Shown here piece by piece: positions 7,939 to 17,320 of a stretch of 64,000 nucleotides of DNA. Position 1 is the first letter of the stretch. Each line of letters starts with the position of its first letter. A model generated the notes under the pieces. The model was given only the letters and a program-made list of their open reading frames with translations, was not told the DNA's origin and ran no database searches. Origin of the DNA: Renibacterium sp. Its GTDB lineage: Bacteria; Actinomycetota; Actinomycetes; Actinomycetales; Micrococcaceae. A program made the position numbers and the translations under genes. The DNA lies in assembly GCA_017419405.1 (NCBI GenBank), contig JAFOLH010000005.1:186001-250000 (forward strand), written 5' to 3'.

Positions 7939-9048
7939 GTGAGCGCACTCGAGAAGCAAAACTTGATCAATTGGGAGCTCGCGGCCAGCACCGCGGCCAA
8001 ACTCGCGGCGCCCGGGCCAACGCTCAGCAGCAATGAGATCGGCGCCGCGGTAGCCGATCTGCGCCGGATGGCGGACCGGGCAGTGCCGCACGTGCACCAG
8101 ATCACTGGTTTGGACGCGGCTGCAGATCTGCGTGACTCGCAGGTGCTGATCGTGGACCGGGCTTCCTGGGCGAAGGCGAACACGCAGAGCTTTTCGGTGA
8201 TGTTGGCCGGTACCCTGGCGAACTTGGAAGACAAGGCGCGCGGCCAAAATGCGCTGCGGCCGACGGCCCGGGCGATCAGCGGAACGGTGACCGGGGCTCA
8301 GCTGGGCGGAATCCTGGCCTTCCTTTCGTCCAAGGTCCTGGGCCAGTACGATCCGTTCGCCGCGTTGGCCGCCGGTTCGCAGATTCCGCCGGCCGGCCGA
8401 TTGCTGCTGGTGGCTCCGAACATCATTTCGGTGGAACGCGAGCTGGGCGTGGATCCGGGCGATTTCAGGTTGTGGGTCTGCCTCCACGAACAGACGCACC
8501 GGGTGCAATTCGCGGCCGCGCCCTGGCTCCGGGACCACATGCTGCAGGAGGTGGACAAGCTCAGCGGGCTGCTGCTGGGCAATATCGACTCCTTGGGCGA
8601 GCGGGTTTCCGCAGCGGTCCGCAGTGCCGGGAGGACTCCGGCCGAACCGGCCGGGCCGAACAAGCCCGGTGGCCTGATGGAACTGCTCCAAGACCCGGCG
8701 GAAAAGGCGGCGCTCTCGCATCTGACCGCGGTGATGAGTTTGCTGGAAGGCCACGCGAATGTGGTGATGGATGCGGTGGATGCTTCGATCGTGCCCACGG
8801 TGAAGACCATCCGGCAGCGGTTCAATGCGCGCGGCAAAGACCGGGGCGCCGTGGAGAAGTTCATCCGCAACCTGCTGGGCCTCAATGCCAAAATGCGCCA
8901 GTACACCGATGGCGCACGTTTCGTCCGAGCGGTCGTCGACCAAGTAGGCATGACCGGGTTCAACGCGGTCTGGGAATCCGCGGACCATCTGCCCACCGAA
9001 GCGGAGATCCACGCTCCGGCCGATTGGGTCCGACGGATGGGTCTGTAG
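7939..9048 (+). CDS. zinc-dependent metalloprotease, DUF2342 family
   Basis: A 369-residue actinobacterial protein with the zincin motif HEQTH at 183-187 and a later EGHANVVMD segment (about 271-279) that probably supplies the third zinc ligand. The family was once labelled as linked to coenzyme F420 synthesis, but its role is unknown. No signal peptide is visible, so it should act in the cytoplasm. The GTG start fits the conserved N-terminus. tilS starts four bases after its stop, so translation is probably coupled; the pairing of this family with tilS is common in actinobacteria. Confidence 0.82.
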   Translation: MSALEKQNLINWELAASTAAKLAAPGPTLSSNEIGAAVADLRRMADRAVPHVHQITGLDAAADLRDSQVLIVDRASWAKANTQSFSVMLAGTLANLEDKARGQNALRPTARAISGTVTGAQLGGILAFLSSKVLGQYDPFAALAAGSQIPPAGRLLLVAPNIISVERELGVDPGDFRLWVCLHEQTHRVQFAAAPWLRDHMLQEVDKLSGLLLGNIDSLGERVSAAVRSAGRTPAEPAGPNKPGGLMELLQDPAEKAALSHLTAVMSLLEGHANVVMDAVDASIVPTVKTIRQRFNARGKDRGAVEKFIRNLLGLNAKMRQYTDGARFVRAVVDQVGMTGFNAVWESADHLPTEAEIHAPADWVRRMGL

Positions 9049-9052
9049 CGGG

Positions 9053-10141
9053 GTGGCGGACGCGGCTTCGATCGGCCCGGTTTCCGCGCGGCCCGGTTTC
9101 GCCGGGCCGCGGCGGCGGCTCCGCCCGGTAGTCGGCAAGGCGCGTGGCATCCTGCGCGAGAGCCTGCCGGAATTGGCGCCGTCGGACCTGGTGCTGGTGG
9201 CCTGCAGCGGAGGGCCGGACTCGTTGGCATTGGCCGCAGTCGCGGCGTTCTTCCAGCATCGGAAGGCTTTCCGGGTGGGTGCCGTGGTCGTGGACCACGG
9301 GCTGCAGGAAGGCAGCGGCGAAGTGGCCCGGCAAACTGCGGATGCGCTCCGACAGCTCGGCTTGGCACCGGTGGAGGTCCGGACCGTGCGGGTCGTCCCG
9401 GGTAGTGGCGGGCCGGAAGATTCGGCGCGCAAAGCGCGTTACGACGCCTTGGCGGCGGCTGCCGTCGAACACCGCGCCCGGGCGGTGCTGCTCGGGCACA
9501 CGCTCGACGATCAGGCGGAACAGGTGATGCTCGGGCTGGCCCGGGGCTCGGGCACCCGCTCGCTGAGCGGGATGCCGGCCAGCCGCGAGTTCGCCGGTGC
9601 GCTGTTGCTGCGCCCTTTCCTGCCCTTGCGACGCGAGGAGACTCTGGAGATCTGCGCGGTCGAGGGGCTGGAGCCGTGGCACGACCCCAGCAACGACGAT
9701 CCGGGTTTCACCCGGTCCCGGATCCGGCATCGGGTGTTGCCGTTCTTGGAGACCGAGCTCGGCCCGGGAATCGCCCAGTCGCTCTACCGGTCGGCGAGCA
9801 TCCTGGCCCAGGACGCGGATTTCCTCGACCAGTTGGCCGGCCGGGAATTTACCCGGATCGCCGAAGTCGGCACCGACCGGGTACTGCTCGCGGAGGCCGA
9901 GCTGAACGCGTTGCCGACGGCGTTGCGGCACCGGGTCCTGGCCCGCGCCGTCGTCGAACTCGGCGGAGCGCAACCGAGCTTCGAGCGCCTGCGTGCGGCC
10001 GAGTCGTTGCTGCGCAGGCAGGGTTCGGCGGGCCCGGTGCAGCTGGCCGGCAAAGTGAGCGCATACCGGCAGGCGCGAAACTCCGGCCCAAGCTATGGGA
10101 AACTAGTCTTGAAAAGACTCTCCCAGTCCCAAGAAACCTAA
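9053..10141 (+). CDS. tilS: tRNA(Ile)-lysidine synthetase
   Basis: Modifies C34 of tRNA-Ile(CAU) to lysidine with ATP and lysine so that it reads AUA. The 362-residue protein has the N-type ATP pyrophosphatase PP-loop SGGPDS at 52-57, followed by GHTLDDQAEQVMLGLARGSG, a signature of the family, and a C-terminal substrate-recognition domain. The N-terminus is extended by about 40 Ala/Arg-rich residues with the GTG start used; a later start is possible but none has better signals. hpt follows after 18 bases. Confidence 0.92.
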   Translation: MADAASIGPVSARPGFAGPRRRLRPVVGKARGILRESLPELAPSDLVLVACSGGPDSLALAAVAAFFQHRKAFRVGAVVVDHGLQEGSGEVARQTADALRQLGLAPVEVRTVRVVPGSGGPEDSARKARYDALAAAAVEHRARAVLLGHTLDDQAEQVMLGLARGSGTRSLSGMPASREFAGALLLRPFLPLRREETLEICAVEGLEPWHDPSNDDPGFTRSRIRHRVLPFLETELGPGIAQSLYRSASILAQDADFLDQLAGREFTRIAEVGTDRVLLAEAELNALPTALRHRVLARAVVELGGAQPSFERLRAAESLLRRQGSAGPVQLAGKVSAYRQARNSGPSYGKLVLKRLSQSQET

Positions 10142-10159
10142 CCCAGTCAGGAGCATCGG

Positions 10160-10711
10160 GTGGATTCACGCGACGTCGAAGCGGACCTCAAGCACGTCCT
10201 CTACACCAAAGAGCAGATTCAGAGCCGGGTGACCGAACTCGCTGCGCAGATCGATGCGGATTATGCGGGCCGTGACGTGCTCCTGGTCGGCGTGCTCAAG
10301 GGCGCGGTGATGATCATGGCAGACCTGGCCAGGGCGCTGCACAGCCACGTGACCATGGATTGGATGGCGGTTTCCTCCTATGGGTCGGGCACCCAGTCCT
10401 CCGGCGTAGTGCGGATCCTGAAGGATCTGGAAACCGATTTGATGGGCAAGCACGTGCTGATCGTCGAAGACATCATCGACTCCGGGCTGACTCTGTCCTG
10501 GTTGCGCGCGAATTTGATTTCCCGCGGTCCGGCCTCGGTGGAGATCTGCACGCTGCTGCGCAAGCCGGATGCCGCCAAGGTCGAAATCGACGTCGAATAC
10601 GTCGGCTTCGACATCCCGAACGAATTCGTGGTCGGCTATGGGCTGGACTTCGCCGAGAAGTACCGCAACCTGGACTTCGTCGGCACCCTGGCTCCGCACG
10701 TCTACGAGTAG
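10160..10711 (+). CDS. hpt: hypoxanthine phosphoribosyltransferase
   Basis: Salvages hypoxanthine (and usually guanine) to IMP/GMP using PRPP. It is 183 residues, the usual size. The PRPP-binding motif VEDIIDSG is at 102-109, and the upstream [20 protein letters not shown] segment is typical. The GTG start is preceded by AGGAG. In most relatives ftsH follows; here two minus-strand genes intervene and the convergent lipoprotein gene ends only six bases away. Confidence 0.95.
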   Translation: MDSRDVEADLKHVLYTKEQIQSRVTELAAQIDADYAGRDVLLVGVLKGAVMIMADLARALHSHVTMDWMAVSSYGSGTQSSGVVRILKDLETDLMGKHVLIVEDIIDSGLTLSWLRANLISRGPASVEICTLLRKPDAAKVEIDVEYVGFDIPNEFVVGYGLDFAEKYRNLDFVGTLAPHVYE

Positions 10712-10717
10712 CCGCGG

Positions 10718-11977
10718 TTATTTCCGGCCGCTGATCCCGGTCAGTTCGTTCGGCACGGCCGGAAGGTCGGCGGTTTTCGCCACCTGGCCGGCTGCCAGAT
10801 CCACGGCGTGGATCTTCCGCGCGCCAGGATCGCTGACATAGGCGGTCGCACCGTCGACGTACAAGGTGGGCCGGGCTGCCTGCCAAACCTCGGGTTCGGT
10901 CCAGGCCGGGGTGACCGGGATCCGGTGCTGCACCGCTCCGGTTTCCGGATCGATCACGTGGAGCCGGCCGTCAGTGCCCAGGACCAAAGCCTCACCGGCC
11001 GGGCCGCGGCCCAAGGAACGGAATGAGTAGCTGGTGCCCAAATCCACGTGTTTCAGGCTCGAATCACGGGTGTCGATCAAGCTGACCCGAGTAGGCCGCT
11101 CCAGCTTCGCGGCCCGGTCCACTTTGTAATCGCCCAGCACGATCGGCGAGTTGCCGCTGCCGGACTGGTTGCCGATCCGGCCGTAGGCGTCCGGCGCTTG
11201 CACCTTGCTGAGTTTGCCGCCGTGGTAGACGAGCGCTCCGTCGCTGCAGCCGACGACGACGGCGCCATTGCCGGCGACTGCCTCGCCGTGGGTTCCCGGG
11301 CAGTTCTCCGCGCTCGCGGTCTCTCCGCCGTTCTGGTCGTGGATGGTGACGCCGACCCGCTCCTTGCCGTTGCTCCGGGTGCTGAGCAGGCCGCCGTCCG
11401 GCAGCGGTACGGCTACTCCGTGATGCGGCTCCGGGGTGCGCGTCCTGGTGGATACCGGCTGGCCGTTGGCCGCCGAACCGGGATCCAGGTCGGCGGGGTC
11501 GAAGACCGTGATTTCACCGGTGCCGTCTGCGAACAGGGCGGTTTTCCCGTGGCTGACCACATGGCCGGGGTGCTCTGCGGGGAAGACTGTTCCAGTGAGT
11601 CTCGGCGGCACGGTGTAGAAGTGCGAATGGTCGCCGTGCGGGAATTCCCAGCTGCCGGCGTCGAACGCTTCGAACCCGCGTTCCGTGGAAACCAGAACGT
11701 GGCGTCCGTCGCCGGCCGGATTGACCCGGATGAAGCCTTCGAGCGGAACCGGTTCGGCGACCGGTTGCAGGGTTTTGGCGTCCAAGGTGAGCAGGCCCTG
11801 GTCGGTGGTCAACACCAGTCGGGGCGCGGGCCCGGCTTGTTCCTTGGCGTTTGCCGGTTTGACGTTTTCATGGCCGGTGATCGTGGGTGCTGCCTGCGGG
11901 GGTGCTCCGCAGCCGGTCAACAGGGCCAAGCCAGCGGCCAACGGGGCAAGGACGGTGAAAGCGCGATGAGGATGCAT
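10718..11977 (-). CDS. secreted beta-propeller lipoprotein, AztD-like zinc metallochaperone
   Basis: A 419-residue exported lipoprotein: signal peptide with lipobox LTGC (Cys23), then a repeat-rich beta-propeller. Zinc-handling features are a His-rich segment HGDHSHFYTVPP, HPGHVVSHGK, EPHHGVAVPLPDGG and CPGTHGEA. These resemble AztD, the chaperone that loads zinc onto the binding protein of an AztABC importer (family knowledge). No aztABC genes lie nearby, so it is an orphan here. The start is probably leaderless: TACACT on the minus strand (11985-11990) ends seven bases before the ATG, and a Zur-like palindrome overlaps the -35 region. The lipoprotein call is firm; AztD identity is moderate. 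Confidence 0.7.
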   Translation of the reverse strand: MHPHRAFTVLAPLAAGLALLTGCGAPPQAAPTITGHENVKPANAKEQAGPAPRLVLTTDQGLLTLDAKTLQPVAEPVPLEGFIRVNPAGDGRHVLVSTERGFEAFDAGSWEFPHGDHSHFYTVPPRLTGTVFPAEHPGHVVSHGKTALFADGTGEITVFDPADLDPGSAANGQPVSTRTRTPEPHHGVAVPLPDGGLLSTRSNGKERVGVTIHDQNGGETASAENCPGTHGEAVAGNGAVVVGCSDGALVYHGGKLSKVQAPDAYGRIGNQSGSGNSPIVLGDYKVDRAAKLERPTRVSLIDTRDSSLKHVDLGTSYSFRSLGRGPAGEALVLGTDGRLHVIDPETGAVQHRIPVTPAWTEPEVWQAARPTLYVDGATAYVSDPGARKIHAVDLAAGQVAKTADLPAVPNELTGISGRK

Positions 11978-12002
11978 GCCGACCAGTGTAGCTTTAAATA
12001 AG

Positions 12003-12015
12003 AATGATTCGCATT
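12003..12015 (-). promoter_or_regulatory. Zur-like operator upstream of the AztD-like gene
   Basis: AATGATTCGCATT is an AATG/CATT inverted pair with a five-base centre in an AT-rich patch, resembling Zur/Fur-family boxes. It covers the expected -35 position of the leaderless promoter of the lipoprotein gene, so a bound repressor would block transcription. Assignment to Zur rests on the zinc-related gene it controls. Confidence 0.45.
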
Positions 12016-12062
12016 AGTGTTGATGGTATTGGCGTTCAGCGCCGCCGTTTTTGGCCGACGCC

Positions 12063-12129
12063 GGGGCCGCGTACCGAAATCCCGTCCGCATAGGAAGTTC
12101 CGTACGCCTCCGGAATTCCAGTACGCGAG
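12063..12129. repeat. 67-bp palindromic repeat, copy A
   Basis: This element matches 13237-13303 at 58 of 67 positions in the same orientation. It starts GGGGCCGCG and contains imperfect inverted arms. It lies three bases beyond the stop codon of the DUF559 gene, so it may also serve as its terminator. Confidence 0.75.
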
Positions 12130-12131
12130 AA

Positions 12132-13130
12132 TCAGTTTGCCCGCTGATTCAGCGAACTTGCAGGTTCCGCCCGCAATCCGGCTCGGTGCAAAAGCGAGCC
12201 GAGCCGATCGAGATCCATCATGTCTGCCCAGGTCCAACGGACCACCCGGAGTCCGAGTGCGCGCAAGCCATCTTCCCGGAGCTTTTCGGCGTACACACGC
12301 TCTCCGGGATCTGCGCCACCGGCCCAATCGCCGCGAAAGTACTTTTCCTTGCCATCGAATTCGCCCACGATGCCGAGCCGCCGCCAGTAGAAATCGGTTC
12401 GGGCGATCCTGCCGTCGGGCAAGGTGAAGGTTTGCTGCAGTTCCGGTGGCGGCAGCCGGAGCAAATGTATCTGGGCCCGGCTCATCGACTCGCCGACGGA
12501 CTCCGAATCGCAGCTACCGAAACCGATGACTGCCAAAGCCCTGCGGCGAGCCGATTCCGTTTCCAGCGTCACGGCATAGCTGCGCAGCTCCGGTTGGTTG
12601 AGCGGATGCCTTGCGAGCAGCTCCGGATCCCAGGAGTCGAGGGCTCCCTCGGGGACGGCCGACGGCGCACGCATGGCTTGATCGATGATCGCGACCGCTT
12701 GGGCGAAGGGCAGTTTTGCGGCGAGTTCGGTGCTCGTCCGAATCTTGTCGGTGCAGCGGAATCCGGATATCGTGACGACGTTGTGATCCTTCCGGCCCAA
12801 GTGTTTGTGAACGTCGCCGTGGGACCGCCCACCGCGTCGGTCATCGGTGAGCACTTGCAGTTGCTCTGGCACGGTGAGCAACGGAAGGTTCCACAGAATC
12901 GCCGCCGACTGATCGCTGAAGACCGGCTCAATGCTGGTCCCATGCCGATACGCCGCTGCGCGAACGAGGTGCCGGGTTCGAGCGCTGAGTTGCGACCACT
13001 CGTCTGCGGGCAAGTAGCAGCCGCGCCGTACTCGCACGAGTTCACCGGCTTTCGCTCTGCTGGCCAAGCGTCGTGGGGATTGCCCGACGCGGGCGGCTTC
13101 GCTGCTGAGGATCATGAAGGGCAGTGCCAT
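12132..13130 (-). CDS. AbiEi-type winged-helix protein with C-terminal DUF559/Vsr-like nuclease-fold domain
   Basis: A 332-residue protein. The N-terminal third (SSEAARVGQSPRRLASRAKA... GCYLPADEW) resembles the AbiEi-family antitoxin/regulator winged helix; the last hundred residues carry a DUF559-like PD-(D/E)XK fold with Asp in RTDFYW followed by EFDGK and later EDGLRALGLRVVRW. Such fusions are frequent in actinobacteria and of unknown function; defence or toxin-antitoxin roles have been proposed by homology only. No partner toxin gene is adjacent. The ATG at MALPF is chosen because the upstream frame runs into the repeat; a second Met five codons later is possible. The gene is bracketed by two 67-bp repeats between the AztD-like gene and ftsH. 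Confidence 0.75.
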   Translation of the reverse strand: MALPFMILSSEAARVGQSPRRLASRAKAGELVRVRRGCYLPADEWSQLSARTRHLVRAAAYRHGTSIEPVFSDQSAAILWNLPLLTVPEQLQVLTDDRRGGRSHGDVHKHLGRKDHNVVTISGFRCTDKIRTSTELAAKLPFAQAVAIIDQAMRAPSAVPEGALDSWDPELLARHPLNQPELRSYAVTLETESARRRALAVIGFGSCDSESVGESMSRAQIHLLRLPPPELQQTFTLPDGRIARTDFYWRRLGIVGEFDGKEKYFRGDWAGGADPGERVYAEKLREDGLRALGLRVVRWTWADMMDLDRLGSLLHRAGLRAEPASSLNQRAN

Positions 13131-13491
13131 TTTCTGACTCTTCCAGAGCAGTACCCCCGAGGTGTTCAGATTCGGCAAGATCGTTGACGAATGTGGAAAA
13201 CGGGGAACACCGGGCTGCGCCGGCTTTCGACTAGGCGGGGCCGCGCACCGGAATCCCGTCCGCATACGAAATTCCGTACGCACCCGGGATTCCGGTATGC
13301 GAGTTCGCCGCCGCACGGGAATAATCGTTCTGCTGAGAGGGAACATTGCGGCCTGGAGGGGAACTTAGCCGGCCCGTTGTGCGTGAATGTCTGCGGACGG
13401 TGTATAGCTAGATGGGGCCCATTCCAGATCAAGGACGGACCCGGTTCGCCGAAGAACGTAGCAGGAAGGACGGGGTCACTCCCCGGAGTAC
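13131..13491. other. gene-free region between DUF559 gene and ftsH
   Basis: No coding sequence is supported here. The stretch holds the second 67-bp palindromic repeat and, closer to ftsH, a TGTATAGCTAGAT segment (about 13398-13412) that could supply a -10 box. The last 75 bases form the ftsH leader. Confidence 0.6.
13237..13303. repeat. 67-bp palindromic repeat, copy B
   Basis: Second copy of the element at 12063-12129, same orientation. It is the better preserved: CCGGAATCCCG and CGGGATTCCGG form a perfect 11-bp inverted pair, with a further GCATACG/CGTACGC near-match inside, so the whole can fold into a long hairpin. Confidence 0.75.
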
Positions 13492-15651
13492 ATGGACATC
13501 AAGAAAATCCTCAAAGGTCCGATCGTCTGGATCATCATCGTGGTCGCGATCGGAGCGATCGGATTCTCCCTGCTCGGCGTCGGCGGTTCTGCCCGGGTGG
13601 GCACCTCTGACGGCATGGCCTTGATCAGCGGCGGCAAAGTCCAGTCGGCCAAGGTCTATGCCGAGGGCCGCGTCGATTTGGTGCTCAAGGAAGACTTCTC
13701 CAAAAATAACCAGAACCTGGGCAAGAACGTCCAGTTCTATGTCGTGGACGCCCGCGAGCAAGCCGTGATCACCGCGCTCAATGACGCCAAAGTCGCCGAT
13801 TACGATGATCAGCCGGTGCAGAACAACTTCTTTGTCGGCTTCCTGCAGCTCATCGTCCCGATCCTGATCCTCGGCGCGATCTTCTGGTTCCTGCTTTCCC
13901 GCATGCAGGGCGGCGGCTCGAAAGTGATGCAATTCGGCAAGTCCAAGGCCAAGCTGATTTCCAAAGACAACCCGCAGGTCACCTTCGCCGACGTCGCCGG
14001 CGCCGATGAGGCGGTCGAGGAGCTCCACGAGATCAAGGAGTTCCTGCGCGAACCGCAGAAATTCCAGGCGGTCGGCGCGAAGATCCCCAAGGGCGTGCTG
14101 CTTTACGGCCCGCCCGGAACCGGCAAGACCCTGCTCGCCCGCGCGGTGGCCGGCGAGGCCGGCGTGCCGTTCTATTCGATCTCCGGCTCGGACTTCGTGG
14201 AAATGTTCGTCGGCGTCGGTGCCAGCCGGGTCCGCGATCTCTTCGAGCAGGCCAAGGCGAACTCGCCGGCGATCATCTTCGTCGACGAGATCGACGCCGT
14301 CGGGCGGCACCGTGGTGCCGGGATCGGCGGCGGCAACGACGAACGCGAGCAGACGCTCAACCAGCTCCTGGTCGAAATGGACGGCTTCGACGTCAAGACC
14401 AATGTGATCTTGATCGCGGCGACCAACCGGCCCGATGTACTGGACCCGGCGCTGCTGCGTCCCGGCCGCTTCGATCGGCAGATTCCAGTCGAAGCGCCGG
14501 ACCGGATCGGCCGGGAACAGATTCTGCACGTGCATGCCAAGGGCAAGCCGATGGCGCCGGGCATCGACCTGCACGCGGTGGCCAAGAAGACCCCCGGGTA
14601 TACCGGCGCGGATCTGGCGAACGTGCTCAACGAGGCCGCGCTGCTGACCGCACGCTCCAATGCCCAGCTGATCGACGACCGGGCGTTGGACGAAGCCATC
14701 GACCGGGTGATGGCCGGCCCGCAGAAGCGCACCCGGGTGATGAAGGAGCGCGAGCGGAAGATCACCGCCTACCACGAAGGCGGGCACGCCCTGGTCGCCG
14801 CGGCATTGCGCTATTCGGCTCCGGTCACCAAGATCACCATCCTGCCGCGCGGCCGTGCGTTGGGCTACACCATGGTGGTGCCGGAAGACGACAAATACTC
14901 GGTCACCCGCAATGAGCTCCTGGATCAGATGTCCTACGCGATGGGCGGACGGGTCGCCGAGGAGATCGTCTTCCACGATCCGTCGACCGGAGCTTCGAAC
15001 GACATCGAGAAGGCGACCGGAACCGCGCGCCGGATGGTGACCGAATACGGCATGAGCGAACGAATCGGTGCGGTCAAACTCGGCACCGGCAGCGGTGAGC
15101 CCTTCATGGGCCGCGACGCGGGCCGGGACCGGGATTATTCCGAAGCGGTCGCCGCGATGATCGACGAGGAAGTCCGCAGGCTGATCGAAGAAGCCCATGA
15201 CGAGGCTTACGCGGTGCTGATCGAAAATCGGGATGTGCTGGACCGCCTGGCCCTGGAATTGCTGGAACGCGAGACCTTGAACCAAGCCGAAATCGCCGAA
15301 ATCTTCCATGACATCCGTAAGCGCGAGCTGCGCGACGTCTGGCTCTCGGCGGACAGCCGCCCGGTCTCCGACATCCCGCCGGTGGTCTCCGCCAAGGAGC
15401 GCCGGGACGCCGCGGCAGCCGGTGAGCCGGATCCGGACACCGTGACTCCGCAGGAGCAGTTGGCCTCGGCCAACCTTCCGGGGCCCGCGGACGCGCCGGG
15501 CGGGGCAACCGGCGGCAGCCTGGGGAACCCCGGCGGCGGTTCGGCCGGCGGCGCTTCCGGCGGCACGAACCCCGGTGGGCCGTCGAATCAGCATGATGCC
15601 GGTCCGAACGGCCAGCAGCACGACGGCGGAGCGTCGGCAGAGGAGCGCTGA
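13492..15651 (+). CDS. ftsH: ATP-dependent zinc metalloprotease FtsH
   Basis: Membrane-anchored AAA+ protease that degrades misfolded and regulatory membrane and cytosolic proteins. The 719 residues show TM1 (11-30), a short external loop, TM2 (113-137), the AAA+ domain with Walker A GPPGTGKT (206-213) and Walker B IIFVDEID (261-268), and the M41 zinc site HEGGH (428-432). The final 70 residues are a Gly/Asn/Pro/Gln-rich low-complexity tail, common in actinobacterial FtsH. GGAG precedes the ATG by five bases. A strong hairpin follows before folE, so the folate genes likely have their own promoter. Confidence 0.97.
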   Translation: MDIKKILKGPIVWIIIVVAIGAIGFSLLGVGGSARVGTSDGMALISGGKVQSAKVYAEGRVDLVLKEDFSKNNQNLGKNVQFYVVDAREQAVITALNDAKVADYDDQPVQNNFFVGFLQLIVPILILGAIFWFLLSRMQGGGSKVMQFGKSKAKLISKDNPQVTFADVAGADEAVEELHEIKEFLREPQKFQAVGAKIPKGVLLYGPPGTGKTLLARAVAGEAGVPFYSISGSDFVEMFVGVGASRVRDLFEQAKANSPAIIFVDEIDAVGRHRGAGIGGGNDEREQTLNQLLVEMDGFDVKTNVILIAATNRPDVLDPALLRPGRFDRQIPVEAPDRIGREQILHVHAKGKPMAPGIDLHAVAKKTPGYTGADLANVLNEAALLTARSNAQLIDDRALDEAIDRVMAGPQKRTRVMKERERKITAYHEGGHALVAAALRYSAPVTKITILPRGRALGYTMVVPEDDKYSVTRNELLDQMSYAMGGRVAEEIVFHDPSTGASNDIEKATGTARRMVTEYGMSERIGAVKLGTGSGEPFMGRDAGRDRDYSEAVAAMIDEEVRRLIEEAHDEAYAVLIENRDVLDRLALELLERETLNQAEIAEIFHDIRKRELRDVWLSADSRPVSDIPPVVSAKERRDAAAAGEPDPDTVTPQEQLASANLPGPADAPGGATGGSLGNPGGGSAGGASGGTNPGGPSNQHDAGPNGQQHDGGASAEER

Positions 15652-15658
15652 ACGCTTG

Positions 15659-15692
15659 CCGGTGGCCCGGGCATAACCGCCCGGGCCACCGG
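15659..15692 (+). terminator. hairpin after ftsH
   Basis: A perfect 14-bp stem (15659-15672 with 15679-15692) and six-base loop begin eight bases after the ftsH stop. It separates ftsH from folE, whose promoter must then lie in the next 50 bases. Confidence 0.7.
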
Positions 15693-15744
15693 ACCGGCGT
15701 AACCGCGGAACGAAGTGCCGATGATTCCAGATAGGATCTCTCTC

Positions 15745-16350
15745 GTGTGTGATGTCGACGAAGAAGCGAAACTGCCTGCCGAGTCGAGCGTGGATCTGCC
15801 ACGGATCGAGGCCGCGGTGCGGGAGATCCTGATCGCGATCGGCGAAGATCCGGACCGCAGCGGGCTGGCGGAAACCCCGCAACGGGTGGCCCGGGCATAC
15901 GCCGAAGTCTTTTCCGGGTTGAACCAGGACCCGGCACAGGTCCTGTCCCGGACTTTCGACATTTCGCACCAGGAATTGGTGCTGGTCAAGGACATTCCGT
16001 TCTACTCGACCTGCGAGCACCATCTGGTGCCCTTCCACGGATCCGCCCACGTGGGCTACATCCCCTCCGCGGAAGGGAAAGTCACGGGCCTGAGCAAGCT
16101 TGCCCGGCTGGTCGACGTTTTCGCGAAACGCCCGCAAGTCCAGGAGCGGCTGACCACGCAGATCGTGGATGCGCTCGTGGAGCACCTCAAGCCCCGCGGA
16201 GCGATCGTCGTGGTCGAATGCGAACACATGTGCATGTCGATGCGCGGCGTCCGCAAGCCCGGAGCCAAAACGGTGACTTCGGCAGTGCGCGGCATCCTGC
16301 ACGAACCGGCAACCCGCGCTGAAGCCATGAGCTTGATTCTGGGCAAATGA
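15745..16350 (+). CDS. folE: GTP cyclohydrolase I
   Basis: Makes dihydroneopterin triphosphate from GTP, the first step of folate synthesis. With the start used it has 201 residues. Zinc ligands are visible as CEHH (Cys90, His93) and Cys163 in HMC, and the pterin-forming segment [22 protein letters not shown] is intact. Start choice: ftsH ends in a terminator, and TAGGAT (15732-15737) lies seven bases before this GTG, favouring a leaderless transcript. An ATG at 15721 in the same frame is the alternative and would add eight residues. folP follows after 22 bases. Confidence 0.93.
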   Translation: MCDVDEEAKLPAESSVDLPRIEAAVREILIAIGEDPDRSGLAETPQRVARAYAEVFSGLNQDPAQVLSRTFDISHQELVLVKDIPFYSTCEHHLVPFHGSAHVGYIPSAEGKVTGLSKLARLVDVFAKRPQVQERLTTQIVDALVEHLKPRGAIVVVECEHMCMSMRGVRKPGAKTVTSAVRGILHEPATRAEAMSLILGK

Positions 16351-16372
16351 CGCAATCCAACAGAAGGTAATT

Positions 16373-17320
16373 ATGGACTCCCTCGCTGCCGCCCCCGGAA
16401 CCGGACCGGCCACATCACCACTGCCGACGCTGCGCTCGCCGCGCAAACCGGCCAGCTTCGACAAGTTGCCCACGGACCGTGCCGTGGTCTTCGGCATCCT
16501 CAATGTGACTCCGGATTCGTTCAGCGACGGCGGTTCCTACAATTCTTTGGATACCGCGATCGCGCACGGGCTGCGGATGTTCTACGCCGGAGCCGATGTG
16601 ATCGACATCGGCGGCGAATCCACCCGTCCCGGAGCCGATGAGGTCGATCCGGCCACCGAGCAGGAGCGGATCATGCCGGTCATCGAAGCCATGGTCAAAG
16701 CCGGCGCCCTGGTCAGTGTGGACACCCGGCACGCCGAGACCGCGGCCAAAGCGCTCGACGCCGGTGCGGCGATCATCAACGACATCTCCGGCATGAGCGT
16801 GACCCCGGAAATGGTGGCCTTGGTCGCCGAGCGCAAGGCGCCTTATGTTTTGATGCATCGTCGTGGCGATGCCAAGACCATGGATTCGCTGATCCGTTAT
16901 GCGAATCTGGTCGATGACGTGGTCGCCGAGCTCGGTGCTGCACTGCAGGCCTTCTATTCGGCCGGGGTTCAGCCGGAGCAGCTGATCGTGGACCCGGGTC
17001 TGGGCTTTTCCAAGACCGCGGACCAGAATTGGGAATTGCTGGCGAACCTGGAGCAACTCGGGAAGCTCGGGCACCGGGTACTGGTGGGTACCTCCCGCAA
17101 GCGTTTCCTGGGTTCGTTGCTGAGCACTGCGGGCAAGGCGGCGGCACCGACCGAACGGGACCACGCCACCATCGCCACCACCGCGATTGCCGCGGGCAAG
17201 GGCGCGTGGGGCATCCGAGTGCATGATGTGGTGGGCAATCTGCATGCCGCGAAAGTGGCGGCCCGAGTCCGTGCCGCAGCAGCCCCGGCGGTCCGCAGCA
17301 GCGATGGAAGCCAGGGCTAG
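16373..17320 (+). CDS. folP: dihydropteroate synthase
   Basis: Condenses p-aminobenzoate with dihydropterin pyrophosphate; the sulfonamide target. The 315-residue TIM-barrel protein shows the two family signatures: GILNVTPDSFSDGG and DIGGESTRPGA, plus the phosphate-binding GTSRKRFLG near the C-terminus. About 35 N-terminal residues precede the barrel and look disordered. The start ATG follows AGAAGGTAATT. Its stop codon overlaps the GTG start of folB, so translation is coupled. Confidence 0.95.
   Translation: MDSLAAAPGTGPATSPLPTLRSPRKPASFDKLPTDRAVVFGILNVTPDSFSDGGSYNSLDTAIAHGLRMFYAGADVIDIGGESTRPGADEVDPATEQERIMPVIEAMVKAGALVSVDTRHAETAAKALDAGAAIINDISGMSVTPEMVALVAERKAPYVLMHRRGDAKTMDSLIRYANLVDDVVAELGAALQAFYSAGVQPEQLIVDPGLGFSKTADQNWELLANLEQLGKLGHRVLVGTSRKRFLGSLLSTAGKAAAPTERDHATIATTAIAAGKGAWGIRVHDVVGNLHAAKVAARVRAAAAPAVRSSDGSQG

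Noticed and set aside
15451-15651. Low-complexity end of FtsH as a possible frameshift
   Set aside because: Gly/Asn/Gln-rich tails are usual in actinobacterial FtsH and the codon pattern stays in phase.
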